From assembly GCF_002261475.1 (NCBI RefSeq), contig NZ_NEVN01000004.1:186001-250000 (forward strand): DNA of 64,000 nt, written 5' to 3'. The notes beneath the pieces were generated by a model. The model worked only from the letters and a program-made list of their open reading frames with translations. It searched no databases and had not been told where the DNA came from. This document shows, in pieces, positions 1 through 9,002 of this stretch. The stretch's first letter is position 1, and each line of letters opens with the position of its first letter. This stretch comes from Bordetella genomosp. 5 (GTDB taxonomy: Bacteria; Pseudomonadota; Gammaproteobacteria; Burkholderiales; Burkholderiaceae_B). The translations under genes and the position numbers were made by a program.

Positions 1-116
1 TGCTGACGGCCTTCGTCGTATTCGGATTCGTACTTCAAGGCTGCAACACGATGGCTGGTATGGGAAAGGATGTGTCCCGTGCCGGTAATGCCATCACTCA
101 TGCCGCCGAGAAATAA
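1..116 (+). CDS. Entericidin EcnA/B-type small lipoprotein (3' part)
   Basis: The window opens inside this gene; codons are in frame from base 3 and the stop TAA is at 114-116. The visible part is a hydrophobic stretch followed by LQGCNTMAGMGKDVSRAGNA and a short tail ending HAAEK. A lipobox Cys followed by NTMAGMGKD with a conserved amphipathic tail is the hallmark of the entericidin family of tiny membrane lipoproteins. The start codon and most of the signal peptide lie outside the window. A strong terminator follows directly, so it is the last gene of its unit. Confidence 0.8.
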   Translation, partial: LTAFVVFGFVLQGCNTMAGMGKDVSRAGNAITHAAEK

Positions 117-156
117 GACCAGCGACTAAGTCGCTTCGTCATATTCAGACGGCCGA

Positions 157-186
157 CCCCTTGCCTTTACAGGCAAGGGGTTTTTA
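157..186 (+). terminator. Rho-independent terminator after the entericidin gene
   Basis: CCCCTTGCC (157-165), a six-base loop and GGCAAGGGG (172-180) form a perfect 9-bp stem followed by TTTTTATTT. It separates the lipoprotein gene from the pilus operon. The rest of 187-291 holds no gene; a weak TACGCATAGT element near 226 could belong to the pilus promoter. Confidence 0.9.
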
Positions 187-291
187 TTTGGCCGAACGCC
201 CGCCCGGCCGTGCCGCCTCGGTATCTACGCATAGTCGGGGACTCATCCGCGGCGGCATCCTGGCACCTCGATCCTTCTCCTGAGGTGTGCC

Positions 292-573
292 ATGCAAGCT
301 TCCCTTCCAATGCGCCGCGCCCTTCGTCAGCGCGGCCAGGCGATGACCGAATACATCGTCATCGTCGCGCTCATCGCGGTCGCGGCGATCGCGGTCTACC
401 AGCTATTCGGTCAGGTCGTCCGCGCCCAGACCGCCGCGATGGCACGCGAGCTGGCGGGCGAAGACGGCACCGCGCAGGCGCGCCAGGCGCAGAGCGCGGC
501 GGGCAAGGCGGCCGATCAGACCAAGTCGCGTTCCCTCAAGGCCTACACCGGAAACGCCGCGGCGGCCAAATGA
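292..573 (+). CDS. Flp-type prepilin-like protein
   Basis: 93-aa protein. The N-terminus carries RQRGQAMTEY followed by a single hydrophobic segment (about residues 20-42) and a hydrophilic Ala/Gln-rich tail. The arrangement G|QAMTEY, with Glu and Tyr at positions 5-6 after the glycine, matches the class IVb Flp prepilin cleavage site. The gene starts the Tad cluster and overlaps the next start codon (ATGA, 570-573). GAGGTG seven bases upstream of the ATG serves as ribosome binding site. The tail is longer than in the shortest Flp pilins, so it could be a minor pilin rather than the major subunit. No other Flp gene is visible in the window. Confidence 0.75.
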   Translation: MQASLPMRRALRQRGQAMTEYIVIVALIAVAAIAVYQLFGQVVRAQTAAMARELAGEDGTAQARQAQSAAGKAADQTKSRSLKAYTGNAAAAK

Positions 574-1976
574 GCACGTCCTGCGTCACGGCTACGCCCC
601 GTGTGATCATCGTGATCGATGCGCGCCCGGTGGCGGGCGCAGAGCAAGGCCAGGCGCTGGTGTTGGGCCTGGTGTTGCTGGCGGCCGTCACCGCGGCCTG
701 GGCGGGTTCCGCCGCCATCGGCCGCGTCGCCGGCGCCAGCACGCGGCTCGTTCACGTGGCCGACGCCGCGGTCTATAGCGGCGCGCTGGTGCAGGCGCGC
801 GCGCTCAATCTGGTCGCCTACATCAACCGGGCGCAGATCGCGCATCAGGTGGCCCTTGCTCATCTCGCCACCGTGGCCAGCTGGAATGCCTTTGCCAGCA
901 CGCAGGCACGGCAGTCCCGCCGGCGCAATCCGCCGGCCACGCTCATCGGCGGTTTGTTCGGGCCCAGCTTCGGTTGGGCGTATGGCCGCGCCCGCGATGG
1001 CGGTGTGTCGCCCGAGGCGGTGCGCGCCGCGGCCACGCGCCACGATGCCATCGTGCACGACGTGCTGCTGCAGGCCGCGCGGCACCAGCTGCGCGACACG
1101 CCCTCGCTGCGTGATCAGATCGTGCAGGCCGTGCTCAGCGCCAACGACGATAGTGGCCTTCCGCTCTCGTTCTCGGTTTTGCGTGATGGCTGGGCCGGCA
1201 CTGTCGTCGAACACGACGCGCGCTCATCCAAAGGTTTGCGGCCTCTCGCGCTCGACGCCGCGGGTCGTTACGGCCTGCTGTTCCCGCGGGATCGCACCGA
1301 GCGCAGTCCATGGATTGTCTACAAGTGGTGCCCCTGGATGCGCCATGAGTTGCGGCGCATGGGCCAGACCATGCTGGGCCGCGACGGCCGCTGGGCTTCG
1401 GCGGACACGCAGTCATTCCATTCGCTGCGATTCAACAAGTGGCGAGGCTGCTATCACCGCGAGTACCCGATGGGCTGGGCGCAGGTGGGCGGCGCGGGGG
1501 GCGACCGCGTCATGCCGGCCGTCACTGCCAAAAACGGCTGGCGGCTCGTCGAGATCGCGCGCCACGGGCCCATCACGCGGCTGCTGTCCGGCAATCCGAT
1601 GGCGCAGTGGCGCGGTTTTGCCGAGTCCTGGGCACTGCCGGGCCGAGGCCTGCCGGCCATGCATGGGCTATCCAATACCGCAGGGCCCACCCTCATCATC
1701 CGCGTGCAGGGCGCCGTGGCGCAGAGCGATGCCGCGCGCCCGGGTGGCGCGCCTGCCTCGCTGGCCTGGCGTTGGCGCTTGCCCGCGCTCGATGATATGC
1801 CGCTGTCGCATACGGTGGCGGCACAGGCGTATCTCGCACTGCCGCCCGTACGTCAGGGGCTGGAGCCCGCGCAGCTGTCGGCCTTGTTGCGCCCTTACTG
1901 GATGGCTCGGCGAGTGGCGGTGCCGGGCAGCCTGTCCGTCGCGCCCGCGCGGCCTGCCACAAAGGCGCAGCCATGA
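570..1976 (+). CDS. TadG-like pilus assembly protein
   Basis: 468 aa, start chosen at the ATG overlapping the stop of the prepilin gene; the open frame extends upstream to 210 but that part lies over the previous gene. After a short N-terminus it has QGQALVLGLVLLAAVTAAWA, a single membrane segment of the Tad_N/TadG type, followed by ASTRLVHVADAAVYSGALVQ, typical of the start of Flp-associated TadG-like proteins. The remainder is a large Arg/Trp-containing extracytoplasmic part without a vWA motif that I can recognise. Known relatives are envelope-anchored pseudopilin or assembly factors of Tad pili. The next gene overlaps by four bases. Confidence 0.7.
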   Translation: MSTSCVTATPRVIIVIDARPVAGAEQGQALVLGLVLLAAVTAAWAGSAAIGRVAGASTRLVHVADAAVYSGALVQARALNLVAYINRAQIAHQVALAHLATVASWNAFASTQARQSRRRNPPATLIGGLFGPSFGWAYGRARDGGVSPEAVRAAATRHDAIVHDVLLQAARHQLRDTPSLRDQIVQAVLSANDDSGLPLSFSVLRDGWAGTVVEHDARSSKGLRPLALDAAGRYGLLFPRDRTERSPWIVYKWCPWMRHELRRMGQTMLGRDGRWASADTQSFHSLRFNKWRGCYHREYPMGWAQVGGAGGDRVMPAVTAKNGWRLVEIARHGPITRLLSGNPMAQWRGFAESWALPGRGLPAMHGLSNTAGPTLIIRVQGAVAQSDAARPGGAPASLAWRWRLPALDDMPLSHTVAAQAYLALPPVRQGLEPAQLSALLRPYWMARRVAVPGSLSVAPARPATKAQP

Positions 1977-2776
1977 GCACGATGGCCTTGCGCATGATGC
2001 CGCCGGGCGGGCCTCATGGCGTTGTCTCTGCCCCCGCACGGGCGCCAGGATGGCACCATGGGCACGGTGCTCAGCGCGGCCAGGCGCTGACCGAGATGTT
2101 GCTCATTGGCGGGCTGTTGGTGCTGTGCTGGCATGCGTTCGAGTATCTGCACCACATGCGTGAGCGTGCCTTTCAGGCAAATCAGGCGGCACGGCTCGGC
2201 GCTTTCGCGTTGGCTGCCGGTGCACCCGCGACACATCTGTTCGCAAGAGGTGCGAAGTCGCCCGTGGCGATCGAGGCCATAGGCGCCGCATCGCCGGGCC
2301 CGAGCACGGCGGTGCCGCCGTCGGAACCGCGAGCTCACCGCATGCCTTCGTCATTCGTGCCCTCGGCGCGTGCCATCGCGGCCGATTGGCTCGCCGTGCC
2401 GCCAGGCATGATGGGTGCACGGGCGCGCCTGCCGTTGCCGGCCGTACCCGCGGCCGTGCGTGGCGGGCCGCATCGCACCGCGAGCCTGGCGGGCACCGGC
2501 AACGAAATCAGCTTTGCGAGCGCGCAGCCGCAGCGCCGTCTGCTTCTCGTTGCGCGCGCGGGGCATGCCCCGGGAATGCCACAAACGCAGCAGCGTCTGG
2601 GTCGCTCACGCAGCGCTTGGCGGGCGGCCGCCGATCGCAGCATCGCGCTGTCGCGTCAGGTGGCAGCGGTCGGGGAGCCCGTCGACAAACCCTGGCACGC
2701 GCGCAAGCTCAACACCGATTGGCTGGCGCCCTGGTCGGATCTGATCCGTGCGCCGGGCGACAGGGGGCAACCATGA
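1973..2776 (+). CDS. TadE-like pseudopilin candidate
   Basis: 267 aa. About 35 residues in is QRGQALTEMLLIGGLLVLCW, a glycine followed by QALTE and a hydrophobic helix, the same layout as the prepilin at the start of the operon. The rest is a hydrophilic, Ala/Arg-rich domain with no family I can name. Start and stop overlap both neighbours (ATGA at 1973-1976 and 2773-2776), so it is translationally coupled inside the Tad operon. TadE/TadF-like minor pseudopilins have this architecture; the family call rests on the N-terminus and the position. Confidence 0.55.
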   Translation: MSTMALRMMPPGGPHGVVSAPARAPGWHHGHGAQRGQALTEMLLIGGLLVLCWHAFEYLHHMRERAFQANQAARLGAFALAAGAPATHLFARGAKSPVAIEAIGAASPGPSTAVPPSEPRAHRMPSSFVPSARAIAADWLAVPPGMMGARARLPLPAVPAAVRGGPHRTASLAGTGNEISFASAQPQRRLLLVARAGHAPGMPQTQQRLGRSRSAWRAAADRSIALSRQVAAVGEPVDKPWHARKLNTDWLAPWSDLIRAPGDRGQP

Positions 2777-3783
2777 CCATCGCGCGCGGCCCGATAGCGA
2801 GGCATGCGGGGCGGCACGCCGGGAGCCCGGGCGCGCCGCGGCATCCCACCCTTATGCAAGGCGCGAGGCGGAATGCTGCACGCCGTCGCGCGGTCCTCAT
2901 CGCCGTTGCGTGTGTGGGTGTCATCGGTGTGATGCTGGCGAGTGCCGCACGTGCGGGCGCGATGCCCGCGTTGCCGTCCCTGCCCGCGGCCACCGAGGTA
3001 GTGGTGCTGGGCGAAGGCGCACGCTTGTTCGGCGCAGCCGCCCGAATGGCGGTGTTTCGTTCGGCGCATGATGTCGCGGATCTGCTCGACTACGTCGCGA
3101 CCCGCCATCCCGACTTCAACCAACTGCATATCGAGCCGCAGCGCATCACGTTGGCGGCCGTCGGTGGTGTCTGCTCCCGGAGCATCAGCGTGGCGCAGGT
3201 GGACGGCGGCGGCAGCGTCGGTTCGATCGCAAGCATCTGCCAGGCGTCCATGTCGGGTCCGGGCGAGGCAAGCGCGCGTCGGGCCCACACTCACCGCGAT
3301 GTCGGCACGGCGGAGTTCGCTCTGCCGTCGTCCGAGCTGCTGCTGGACGTGTCGTTCACCGAGGATGAGCAGGAGGTGCAGCAGCAGGTCTGGGCTTCAC
3401 CGCTCTCCGCGCAGCACCTCGATCAGGCCTTCCGCCGGCGTCTGGCCGCGCAGGGCTGGCAGGAGGAAGCGCCTGTCCAAGCTGCGCCGGTGCCCGGCGG
3501 TCCCACGAGCGAGGCACGGTCGGCACAGCATTGGCGGGCAGGCGAAACGCTCGCCTATGTCATCAACCCGACGGCCGCGGGCGGCGCAGGCGCCAGTGGT
3601 CTCTGGCTGCGCCGCACGCGGCCCGCCGGGTCGCAAGCCGGGAGCGGTCATTCGGCCATGCGGCAAGTACCGCCACGGATACCGGCACAGGTACCGGCAC
3701 AGATACCGGCACAGATACCGGCACCAACATCGCCACAAGTACCTGCGCAAATACCGCCGCATCTGGCAGGAGCCACGCGATGA
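2773..3783 (+). CDS. Unknown Tad-operon secreted protein with Pro-Ala-Gln repeat tail
   Basis: 336 aa. I do not recognise the family. An Arg-rich N-terminus precedes a hydrophobic segment (AVLIAVACVGVIGVMLASAA, about residues 40-60), probably a signal peptide or anchor. The middle contains two cysteines, GVCSRSI and SICQAS, about 25 residues apart, that could form a disulfide. The C-terminus is low-complexity: PAQVPAQIPAQIPAP followed by PQVPAQIPPHL, encoded by 12-bp tandem repeats. The start ATG overlaps the previous stop, and cpaB begins four bases before its end. By position it is likely an accessory envelope component of the Tad machine. Confidence 0.6.
   Translation: MTIARGPIARHAGRHAGSPGAPRHPTLMQGARRNAARRRAVLIAVACVGVIGVMLASAARAGAMPALPSLPAATEVVVLGEGARLFGAAARMAVFRSAHDVADLLDYVATRHPDFNQLHIEPQRITLAAVGGVCSRSISVAQVDGGGSVGSIASICQASMSGPGEASARRAHTHRDVGTAEFALPSSELLLDVSFTEDEQEVQQQVWASPLSAQHLDQAFRRRLAAQGWQEEAPVQAAPVPGGPTSEARSAQHWRAGETLAYVINPTAAGGAGASGLWLRRTRPAGSQAGSGHSAMRQVPPRIPAQVPAQIPAQIPAPTSPQVPAQIPPHLAGATR
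3667..3760 (+). repeat. 12-bp tandem repeats (PAQI coding)
   Basis: The unit ATACCGGCACAG and variants are repeated in frame, giving a Pro-Ala-Gln-Ile/Val series at the end of the unknown Tad-operon protein. Adjacent central copies are identical, the outer copies have diverged. Copy-number changes would keep the frame. Confidence 0.85.
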
Positions 3784-4715
3784 ACCTGCGCGCTCGATTC
3801 CTGCGCTATGGCAGTGCCTACGGCGTCTGGCTGGTCACCGCCGCGGCCGGGCTGGCGGCGGCCTGGGCCGTGCAGGCTCATCTCGCGCGACGCGAAGACG
3901 AGCTCGCGCGGCAGAATCAAATTCAGATGGTCGGGCGCGTGGTCGCCGCTCGCGATCTTCCGGCGGGCACGCGCCTTTCGGCCGACATGCTCGCGCTACG
4001 CGATGTCGCGCTCGACTACACGCCCACAGGCGCGCTCGACGCGAGCGAGGCCGATCTTCTGTTGAACACCGAGCTGCGCTCCGCCGTGGCCGCGGGCGAG
4101 CTCGTTCTGCGCGGCATGACCGAGACACCGGCCGCGGATTCTCTGTCGTCTCAACTGGCGCCCGGGCGCCGCGCGCTCACTCTTGCCGTGCACGACTTTC
4201 ACGCCTTGCCCCGGCCTTTGCGCGTCGGGGATCAGCTGGATCTCTTCGTCTCCATCATGCACGAGGCGCGCGCCTTCACGCTGCCATTGCTCAGTGCCGG
4301 CCGGGTCATGGCGGTTGCGGTCAATGATGCAGACGGCGCGCTGGAGGCACTCACGCTGGATGCCGCACCCGGCGAGGCCCTGCGCGTCATCGCGGCCAAG
4401 CAGGCCGGCGCGCTCACTGCCGTATTGCGGCTGCCCGAAGACCCCGTCGCGCAGTCCGATGGCCCGAGCGATCTTGGCGCCTTGCTCGGGCTCCCCGCCC
4501 GGGTGGAGCCGCCCGCGCCACCCGTGCCTGTGCTCTACGGCGACGCCGAGGCGCCCGGCATGGTGGGCGCGATGCCACCGAAGACCGGCGTCGCAGGCGC
4601 GCCCGCGATGGCCGAGGGCGATGGCGAGGTCGCGCCGCTGCTGCCGGCCTCGCGCGCATCCTCGTTCTCGTCCCTGCCCACGGGAGGACGCCGTCATGGC
4701 ACCCCTGCGCCCTGA
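3780..4715 (+). CDS. cpaB: Flp pilus assembly protein CpaB/RcpC
   Basis: 311 aa. One N-terminal membrane segment (about residues 14-32) is followed by VVAARDLPAGTRLSADMLAL, the typical SAF-domain opening of CpaB/RcpC, and later RALTLAVHDFHALPRPLRVG with DQLDLFVS, matching the RcpC/CpaB C-terminal domain. CpaB proteins sit in the periplasm and cooperate with the secretin. The start ATG overlaps the previous stop, and the secretin gene begins 20 bases before this stop. The C-terminal 60 residues are Pro/Ala-rich linker-like sequence. Confidence 0.88.
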   Translation: MNLRARFLRYGSAYGVWLVTAAAGLAAAWAVQAHLARREDELARQNQIQMVGRVVAARDLPAGTRLSADMLALRDVALDYTPTGALDASEADLLLNTELRSAVAAGELVLRGMTETPAADSLSSQLAPGRRALTLAVHDFHALPRPLRVGDQLDLFVSIMHEARAFTLPLLSAGRVMAVAVNDADGALEALTLDAAPGEALRVIAAKQAGALTAVLRLPEDPVAQSDGPSDLGALLGLPARVEPPAPPVPVLYGDAEAPGMVGAMPPKTGVAGAPAMAEGDGEVAPLLPASRASSFSSLPTGGRRHGTPAP

Positions 4716-6198
4716 TCACGCCGCTCGCCGGCGTGTCGTCCGGCACATGCCGCCGGGCACGTACACACGGCCCGCCTTGCGTGCCTGTCTCGCCGCTTTG
4801 TTGAGTTGCACGCTGGCTGGCGGCTCGCCAAGCCATGCCGCGGGCACGCCTGGCCGCGCAAAAGCCACCGCCACCGGCCCCATGCCGTCCCCTCTCGAAC
4901 AGGACCCTTCTCATGCAGACCTGCAAAGAATCACACTCGACGTTGGACAGACCCATAGCCTCCCGGCGCCCGGGGTTGCGCGCGTGGCTGTGGGAAGCGG
5001 CCAGGTCGTCCAGGCCACGACGGTCGAGGGCAAGGAGGTGCTGCTCTTCGCTCGCGGCGAGGGCACGACGTCCGTTCAGATATGGCGCACCGGTAACCGG
5101 ACGCAGGTTCACACGGTGCACGTAAGGCCAGCGGGGTTCGCGGGCATGGAGGCCGAGGTCTCTGCGCTGCTTCAGCGCATTCCCGGCGCGAGGGCCAACG
5201 TCGCCGGCGACAGCATCGTCATCGAAGGCAACGGGCTGTCCGACACGGACCGCACCCGGATCGCCGCGCTGGCTCAGCGCTATCCGCGCATCCTCGACTT
5301 CACGGGCCAGGTGGGCTGGGACAACATGGTGCTGCTCGACGTCCAGGTGGTCGAACTGCCCAGGTCGCGCCTGCGCGAGTTCGGCATGGCATGGGATGTC
5401 CAGTCGGCCAGCGCGCCGCGCACGGGGGCGCAATGGACCTATCCGGCCGCCGCCGCGGTCGGCGGAGCGCTCGCCGACCCCACCGGGTCATCAGCCGCCG
5501 CCTCGCCCCGCCACTGGCTGCTGCAGGCGGGCGTGGGCGCGCGCCTCGCCGCGCTGGCCGAACGAGGCGATGCGCTCATGTTGGCCCAGCCGCAGCTCAT
5601 CGCGCGCAGCGGCAGCACCGCCAACTTTCTCGCGGGTGGCGAGGTTCCCTACACCTCCACGCAGGACGGCGGGCGTAGCGAAACCCAGTTCAAGCCCTAC
5701 GGCGTCGGGCTCACCATCACGCCGCAGATCGATCCCGACGGCGGCATCCGTTGCCGCATCGAGGTGGAGGCCAGTGCCATCGACACGGCGCTGTCCTTGC
5801 CCGCCGGGCCGGCGCTGCGCACGCGTCGTGCGAGCACCGAGTTCAACGTCCCATCCGGGCGCACTCTCGTGATCGGCGGATTTCTCTCGCGCGAGACCTC
5901 GCGCCGGCGCCAAGGGCTGCCTTTGCTATCGGACATTCCGGTGCTGGGCGCGCTTTTTTCGATTCAGCGTGAAGAGCGGCGCGACACCGAGCTCGTGATC
6001 TTCGTCACGCCCACGGTCATGGGACCCGACCATCCGATGCAGGCCGGGCGCCTGCATCGCGCTCGGGGGCAGCTGCAAGCGGCCTTTCCCGAGCCCACAC
6101 CGTTGGGGCTCGATGAGCCCGTGGCGGCACGTGGCCGCCAGGCTCGGCCCGGCTCCCAATGGGTGGCGAGTCCGGCAGCCCTCGGAGGGCGGCCATGA
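4696..6198 (+). CDS. cpaC: Tad secretin CpaC/RcpA
   Basis: 500 aa, outer-membrane channel for the Flp pilus. The start was placed at ATG 4696, preceded by GGGAGG; it overlaps cpaB by 20 bases. A signal peptide ends near SHAAG. The N-terminal pilus/BON-like part contains LDVGQTHSLPAPGVARVAVG, and the middle has LLDVQVVELPRSRLREFGM. The C-terminal secretin domain shows QLIARSGSTANFLAGGEVPY, then PYGVGLTITPQI, and ends with ELVIFVTPTVM. These are standard secretin motifs, and the length is usual for CpaC. The stop overlaps the next start. Confidence 0.93.
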   Translation: MAPLRPDHAARRRVVRHMPPGTYTRPALRACLAALLSCTLAGGSPSHAAGTPGRAKATATGPMPSPLEQDPSHADLQRITLDVGQTHSLPAPGVARVAVGSGQVVQATTVEGKEVLLFARGEGTTSVQIWRTGNRTQVHTVHVRPAGFAGMEAEVSALLQRIPGARANVAGDSIVIEGNGLSDTDRTRIAALAQRYPRILDFTGQVGWDNMVLLDVQVVELPRSRLREFGMAWDVQSASAPRTGAQWTYPAAAAVGGALADPTGSSAAASPRHWLLQAGVGARLAALAERGDALMLAQPQLIARSGSTANFLAGGEVPYTSTQDGGRSETQFKPYGVGLTITPQIDPDGGIRCRIEVEASAIDTALSLPAGPALRTRRASTEFNVPSGRTLVIGGFLSRETSRRRQGLPLLSDIPVLGALFSIQREERRDTELVIFVTPTVMGPDHPMQAGRLHRARGQLQAAFPEPTPLGLDEPVAARGRQARPGSQWVASPAALGGRP

Positions 6199-8150
6199 GC
6201 GCGCACGATCTCATCGAGCTGCAGCTGCATTTCGAGAGCGGCCAGATCGAGCGGCAGCGGGTTACCTTGCCCGTGTTGATCGGCAGGGGAGACGACTGCA
6301 CCCTGCGCCTGACCGGATGGCGCGTGGGCAAGCATCATGCGCGCCTGTCGGCCCAGGGCGAAGAGATCTTCGTCGAAGACCTGGGTACGCTGCTCGGAAC
6401 CACCGTCAATGGCTTGCGCGTCGCCACCTATGGCCCCCTGCACACCGATGACGCCATCGTCATCGGCGCCTGCCGCCTGCGAATCCTGATGCATGGGCGC
6501 AACGCCGGTCCGGCGCCGGCCCCCGCCGACCCGGGTGTGCCGCGCCAGAGCGGACCGTCCACACCGGATGAAGCGTCGTTCACCATGCCACCCGCGAGCG
6601 CGTCGGGTGCCGGCGCTGCCAGTGCCCCGCGGGTGGTCGAGCGCGGTGGGGAGCCGAGCCTGCCGTCGGGGGCGGAGCCGGGCGGGGCGCTGCATCCCGC
6701 TTGGCACACACAGGCGCTCGGGGGCCACGCGCCACCCCGGCTCGGCGAACCCGATCCCGCTCCGGGCCTGCCTCTTCGTCTCGAGGCGGCGCAGCGCGCG
6801 GGTCTTGACGCGGCGGGGCTGCGGTCAGATAGCGCGCGCGCGTCGGTTCACGGCACATCGATACCCTCGGCAGCACCGGCCGCCAAACACGATGACGCGG
6901 CGTTCAATGGCTCGCGCCAGCTGCGCCGCCGGTTGCATCTCGCCCTGCTGGAGCGATTGGATCTGCGCCGGCGCGACGTATCCGGCATGAGCGATGCGGC
7001 GCTGCGGCAACAGGCCGCTCAACTCCTGCGCGAATTGATCAGCGAAGCGCGTTCGGAGTTGGACGCGGACGTCGATCCCGCCGCGTTGGCCCAGGATGTG
7101 CTCGACGAGGCGCTCGGCCTCGGCCCGCTGGAAGCCTTGCTTGCGGATCCCGAGGTGACCGAGATCATGGTGAACCGGCACGACTGCATCTACATCGAGT
7201 CGCGCGGCCGACTGACGCGTCACGGCGTGGCGTTCAGCGGCGAAGCCGCGGTACGCGGCGTGCTCGAACGCATCGTGGCGCCCCTGGGCCGGCGGGTCGA
7301 CGAATCCTCACCCATGGTCGACGCGCGCTTGCCCGATGGCTCGCGCGTCAATGCGGTCATCCCGCCCGTGGCGCTGGGCGGGGCCGTGATCACGATCCGA
7401 AAGTTCCCGCAGCGCCATTGGCAAATGGCCGACCTGCTGGCGGCGCAAGCCCTGAGCGAGTCCATGGCCGACTATCTGACGCATGCGGTCCATCGCCGCC
7501 GCAGCATCATCGTGTCGGGCGGCACGGGCGCGGGCAAGACCACCCTGCTCAACGTGCTCTCCGACGCCATCCCGGAGGGAGAGCGCGTCATTACGATCGA
7601 GGACGCCGCCGAGCTCCGCCTCGCGCATGCGCATCGCGTCGCGCTGGAAGCGCGTCCGAGCAATGCCGAGGGCAGGGGGCGCGTCGAGATCCGCGATCTG
7701 GTGCGCAACGCGCTGCGCATGCGCCCCGACCGTATCGTCGTGGGCGAATGCCGTGGCGCGGAAGCCTTCGACATGCTGACCGCGATGAACACCGGCCACG
7801 AAGGCTCGCTCACCACCTTGCACGCCAATTCGCCGCGTGATGCGCTGGGCCGACTGGAATCCATGGTCCTCATGGCCGGACTCGACCTGCCGCTATCGGT
7901 GGTCCGTGAGTACGTGGCATCGAGCATCGATCTGGTCGTGCAGCAGAGCCGCTTGTCCTCGGGCAGACGCGTCGTGACCCAGATCGTGGAGGTGACCGGC
8001 ATGGAGAGCGGCTGTGTGCAAACCCAAACCCTCTTCGCGTTCGACGCGCGCCAGGGCTTCGTCGAGACCGATGCGCTGGCCATGACGCCCGCTGACTGGC
8101 GCGGCGCGCAGAGGCTGGCTGCGGCGTGCGCGCACGCGCGGGAGGCCTGA
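6195..8150 (+). CDS. cpaF: FHA-domain/CpaF (TadA) fusion ATPase
   Basis: 651 aa. Residues 1-100 form a forkhead-associated domain: [13 protein letters not shown], then KHHARLS and VNGLRV, the Gly-Arg, Ser/His and Asn-Gly positions of FHA folds. Residues 101-240 are a Pro/Ala/Gly-rich linker. Residues 240-640 are the secretion ATPase: Walker [10 protein letters not shown] at 442-450, Walker B region RIVVGECRG at 513-521 and the His box [10 protein letters not shown] at 537-546. CpaF/TadA powers Flp pilus assembly; FHA domains bind phosphothreonine. Start ATG 6195 follows GGAGGG and overlaps the secretin stop. TadA proteins usually lack an FHA domain. Confidence 0.92.
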   Translation: MSAHDLIELQLHFESGQIERQRVTLPVLIGRGDDCTLRLTGWRVGKHHARLSAQGEEIFVEDLGTLLGTTVNGLRVATYGPLHTDDAIVIGACRLRILMHGRNAGPAPAPADPGVPRQSGPSTPDEASFTMPPASASGAGAASAPRVVERGGEPSLPSGAEPGGALHPAWHTQALGGHAPPRLGEPDPAPGLPLRLEAAQRAGLDAAGLRSDSARASVHGTSIPSAAPAAKHDDAAFNGSRQLRRRLHLALLERLDLRRRDVSGMSDAALRQQAAQLLRELISEARSELDADVDPAALAQDVLDEALGLGPLEALLADPEVTEIMVNRHDCIYIESRGRLTRHGVAFSGEAAVRGVLERIVAPLGRRVDESSPMVDARLPDGSRVNAVIPPVALGGAVITIRKFPQRHWQMADLLAAQALSESMADYLTHAVHRRRSIIVSGGTGAGKTTLLNVLSDAIPEGERVITIEDAAELRLAHAHRVALEARPSNAEGRGRVEIRDLVRNALRMRPDRIVVGECRGAEAFDMLTAMNTGHEGSLTTLHANSPRDALGRLESMVLMAGLDLPLSVVREYVASSIDLVVQQSRLSSGRRVVTQIVEVTGMESGCVQTQTLFAFDARQGFVETDALAMTPADWRGAQRLAAACAHAREA

Positions 8151-8153
8151 TCC

Positions 8154-9002
8154 ATGCTCGTCTGGCTCGCCGTCGCGGGTGCATTGCTGGCCGCTGCCGG
8201 CCTGGCGTGGCAGGCCAGCGTGTGGGTCGGCCCGGCCGCGCAGCGCTATCGCGACACCTACACCCGCACGGCCGAGACCGGGCTTTCCGAGGTGTTCCTG
8301 TTCATCGATCCCGCGCGCTTGTTCGGCGTGGGCGTCATGCTGGCGCTGCTGACCGGGCTCGCGCTGCTGGCGCTCACCCGCGAGCCGGTGCTCGCCTTGT
8401 TGGCCGCGGTGGCGGCGCAACGGGTGCCGCAGGGTCTGCTCAAACGGGCGCGCGAGCGCCGGCTGCAACGATTCGAACGCCAGCTTCCCGGTGCGCTGCT
8501 GTCGTTGGCGGGCGCGCTGCGGGCGGGCGCGAGCCTTAACCACGCGCTGCGGCATCTCGTGGAGCTGAGCGAGCCGCCGCTGGCACAGGAGTTCGGGCTG
8601 ATGCTGCGCGAGCAGCGTGTCGGCGTGCCATTCGACCAGGCCCTGGACCGCATGCGTCATCGCATTCCGACGGAGTCGACCGTGCTGGTTACGGCAGCGC
8701 TGCGCGTCGCCGCGGCCAGCGGCGGCAATCTGGCCGAGACGCTCGACAACATCGCCCACACCCTGCGCGCGAGATTGCAACTGCAGGGCAAGCTACGCGC
8801 GCTGACGGCGCAGGGTCGCATGCAGGCGGCGCTGCTGGCCGGCATGCCGCTGCTGGTGGGCTTCGCGCTTTATCAGCTCCAGCCTGAAGAGATCGCACCG
8901 CTATGGCAGACGCCGGTGGGATGGTTGGTGCTGGGTGTGCTCCTCATCCTCGAGACGGTGGGCGTGGTGATGATCCGCCGCATTCTGCGAATTCCCACAT
9001 GA
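8154..9002 (+). CDS. tadB: Tad inner-membrane protein TadB
   Basis: 282 aa. Two hydrophobic segments near residues 50-85 and two near the C-terminus flank a T2SSF domain: [20 protein letters not shown], then a mid-domain region with [11 protein letters not shown] and a [10 protein letters not shown] motif. This is the TadB half of the paired platform proteins of Tad pili, related to GspF/PilC. It begins three bases after the ATPase stop and overlaps tadC (ATGA). Confidence 0.9.
   Translation: MLVWLAVAGALLAAAGLAWQASVWVGPAAQRYRDTYTRTAETGLSEVFLFIDPARLFGVGVMLALLTGLALLALTREPVLALLAAVAAQRVPQGLLKRARERRLQRFERQLPGALLSLAGALRAGASLNHALRHLVELSEPPLAQEFGLMLREQRVGVPFDQALDRMRHRIPTESTVLVTAALRVAAASGGNLAETLDNIAHTLRARLQLQGKLRALTAQGRMQAALLAGMPLLVGFALYQLQPEEIAPLWQTPVGWLVLGVLLILETVGVVMIRRILRIPT

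Noticed and set aside
210-569. N-terminal extension of the TadG-like gene
   Set aside because: It would run over the whole prepilin gene in another frame; the ATG at 570 overlaps the prepilin stop, as at most junctions in this operon.
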